From positions 1 to 13,787 of the forward strand of contig CAZOIK010000304.1 in the NCBI GenBank assembly GCA_964579765.1: 13,787 bases of DNA, written 5' to 3'. The DNA is from DATNBT01 sp964579765. Lineage in GTDB: Bacteria; Acidobacteriota; Vicinamibacteria; Vicinamibacterales; CAVVIG01. Below are positions 13,226 through 13,787 of the stretch, piece by piece. The position numbers and the translations under genes were made by a program. Within the stretch, counting starts at the first letter, position 1; every line of letters begins with the position of its first letter. The notes under the pieces were generated by a model that searched no databases, was not told the origin of the DNA, and was given only the letters and a program-made list of their open reading frames with translations.

Positions 13226-13787
13226 TCACTTGAACTGAAACGTAAACACCAGATCGGCGCCAGTGCTCTTCACGCGCTGAAAGATCTGCTGCTCGGTCAC
13301 CGCGCCTTCCAGGACGTTCGTCTGCAGGCGCAGCCAGTTGGTGAACTCGTATTCGAGCACGAAATTGGTCTGACTGTTGTCGCCGATGCCCTGCTGCACG
13401 CGCACGTACAGGTTCTGTCCGAGCTGCTGGCCGACGGTCACCTGCGCGGCGCCGCCGGTGTCCGGCGCGAGGTTGATCTCGAACTGATCGAGGTTGAGCG
13501 AGTTGGCCAGCGCGCCGGTGAGCTGATTCGCCACGGCGCCGGCGGCCAGCGACCCCGCGCGCTGCGCGAGCGACAGCTGCTGGCCTTCGCCGAGTTGGTT
13601 GAGCGGCTGGTTGAAGATGATGAGCGCGAGGATGTCCGACTGGTCGAGCGGCGGCGTGCTCGTCAGCTCGATTCGCGGCATCCGCAGGTGGCCGCGCACG
13701 ATCACGCGCGCTGTCACCGCTTGGATGACGCGTTCGGCCGTGACGTCGAGCGCGGGATCGAGCCGATCGAGCGGATGCCCCTCGAAC
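13226..13787 (-). CDS. tamB: TamB-family translocation/assembly protein, C-terminal part (5' end outside the window)
   Basis: The frame is open to the right edge, so only about the last 186 residues are visible. They carry the hallmarks of the TamB C-terminal (DUF490) domain: 'VTARVIVRGHLRMPRIELTSTPPLDQSDILALIIFNQPLNQL', an Ala/Gly-rich helix, 'LNLDQFEINLAPD', 'VTVGQQLGQNLYVRVQQGIGDNSQTNFVLEYEFTNWLRLQTNV' and a final strand ending VFTFQFK. TamB is a periplasm-spanning protein that works with an Omp85 protein (TamA) or in lipid transport to the outer membrane. The presence of this gene confirms a diderm cell. The partner gene would be expected to the right or elsewhere. Confidence 0.85.
   Translation of the reverse strand, partial: FEGHPLDRLDPALDVTAERVIQAVTARVIVRGHLRMPRIELTSTPPLDQSDILALIIFNQPLNQLGEGQQLSLAQRAGSLAAGAVANQLTGALANSLNLDQFEINLAPDTGGAAQVTVGQQLGQNLYVRVQQGIGDNSQTNFVLEYEFTNWLRLQTNVLEGAVTEQQIFQRVKSTGADLVFTFQFK

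Overview
The window is a high-GC stretch from a diderm (Gram-negative-type) bacterium. It encodes outer-membrane beta-barrels at the left end and a TamB-type protein at the right end. The style of the proteins would fit an acidobacterium or a similar high-GC soil or freshwater lineage, but nothing here fixes the taxon. I saw no rRNA, tRNA, CRISPR array or transposase gene.

Left end (1-2127, + strand): the 3' part of a large surface-antigen-like beta-barrel gene, a secreted OmpA/OmpW-like barrel gene, and a small disordered Ala/Pro-rich ORF. Next comes a gene-free block (2128-2548) full of inverted repeats, including a roughly 150 bp imperfect palindrome that looks like a miniature mobile or palindromic repeat.

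Centre (2549-8444, - strand, read right to left): a gas vesicle operon in the order gvpJ, gvpA, hybrid-free histidine kinase, single-domain response regulator, gvpF, gvpG, gvpL, gvpS, gvpK. Most junctions overlap by 4-20 bp or are separated by only a few bases, so this is a tight operon. The F-G-L-S-K block keeps the order known from Priestia (Bacillus) megaterium, but a cytosolic GAF/PAS/PAS histidine kinase and its receiver sit between the shell gene gvpA and the assembly genes. No gvpN ATPase gene is in the window.

Regulatory core (8445-11939): directly upstream of gvpJ is an NtrC-family sigma-54 activator gene (REC-AAA+-HTH). Between it and gvpJ lie a well-spaced -24/-12 promoter and two near-identical 18 bp dyads whose centres are exactly 22 bp apart, as expected for tandem enhancer sites. 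Further -24/-12 elements lie before the activator itself, before a divergent 67-aa zinc-ribbon-like gene, and before a small histidine-kinase-like gene. I read this as a local sigma-54 regulon: the embedded kinase and receiver, the activator and perhaps the small kinase control flotation genes. This is inference from layout and motifs.

Right end (11460-13787): a second single-domain receiver closely similar in motifs to the one inside the gvp operon, a UDP-sugar 4-epimerase-type SDR, a small two-helix membrane protein gene on the + strand, and the C-terminal part of a TamB-family protein running off the edge.
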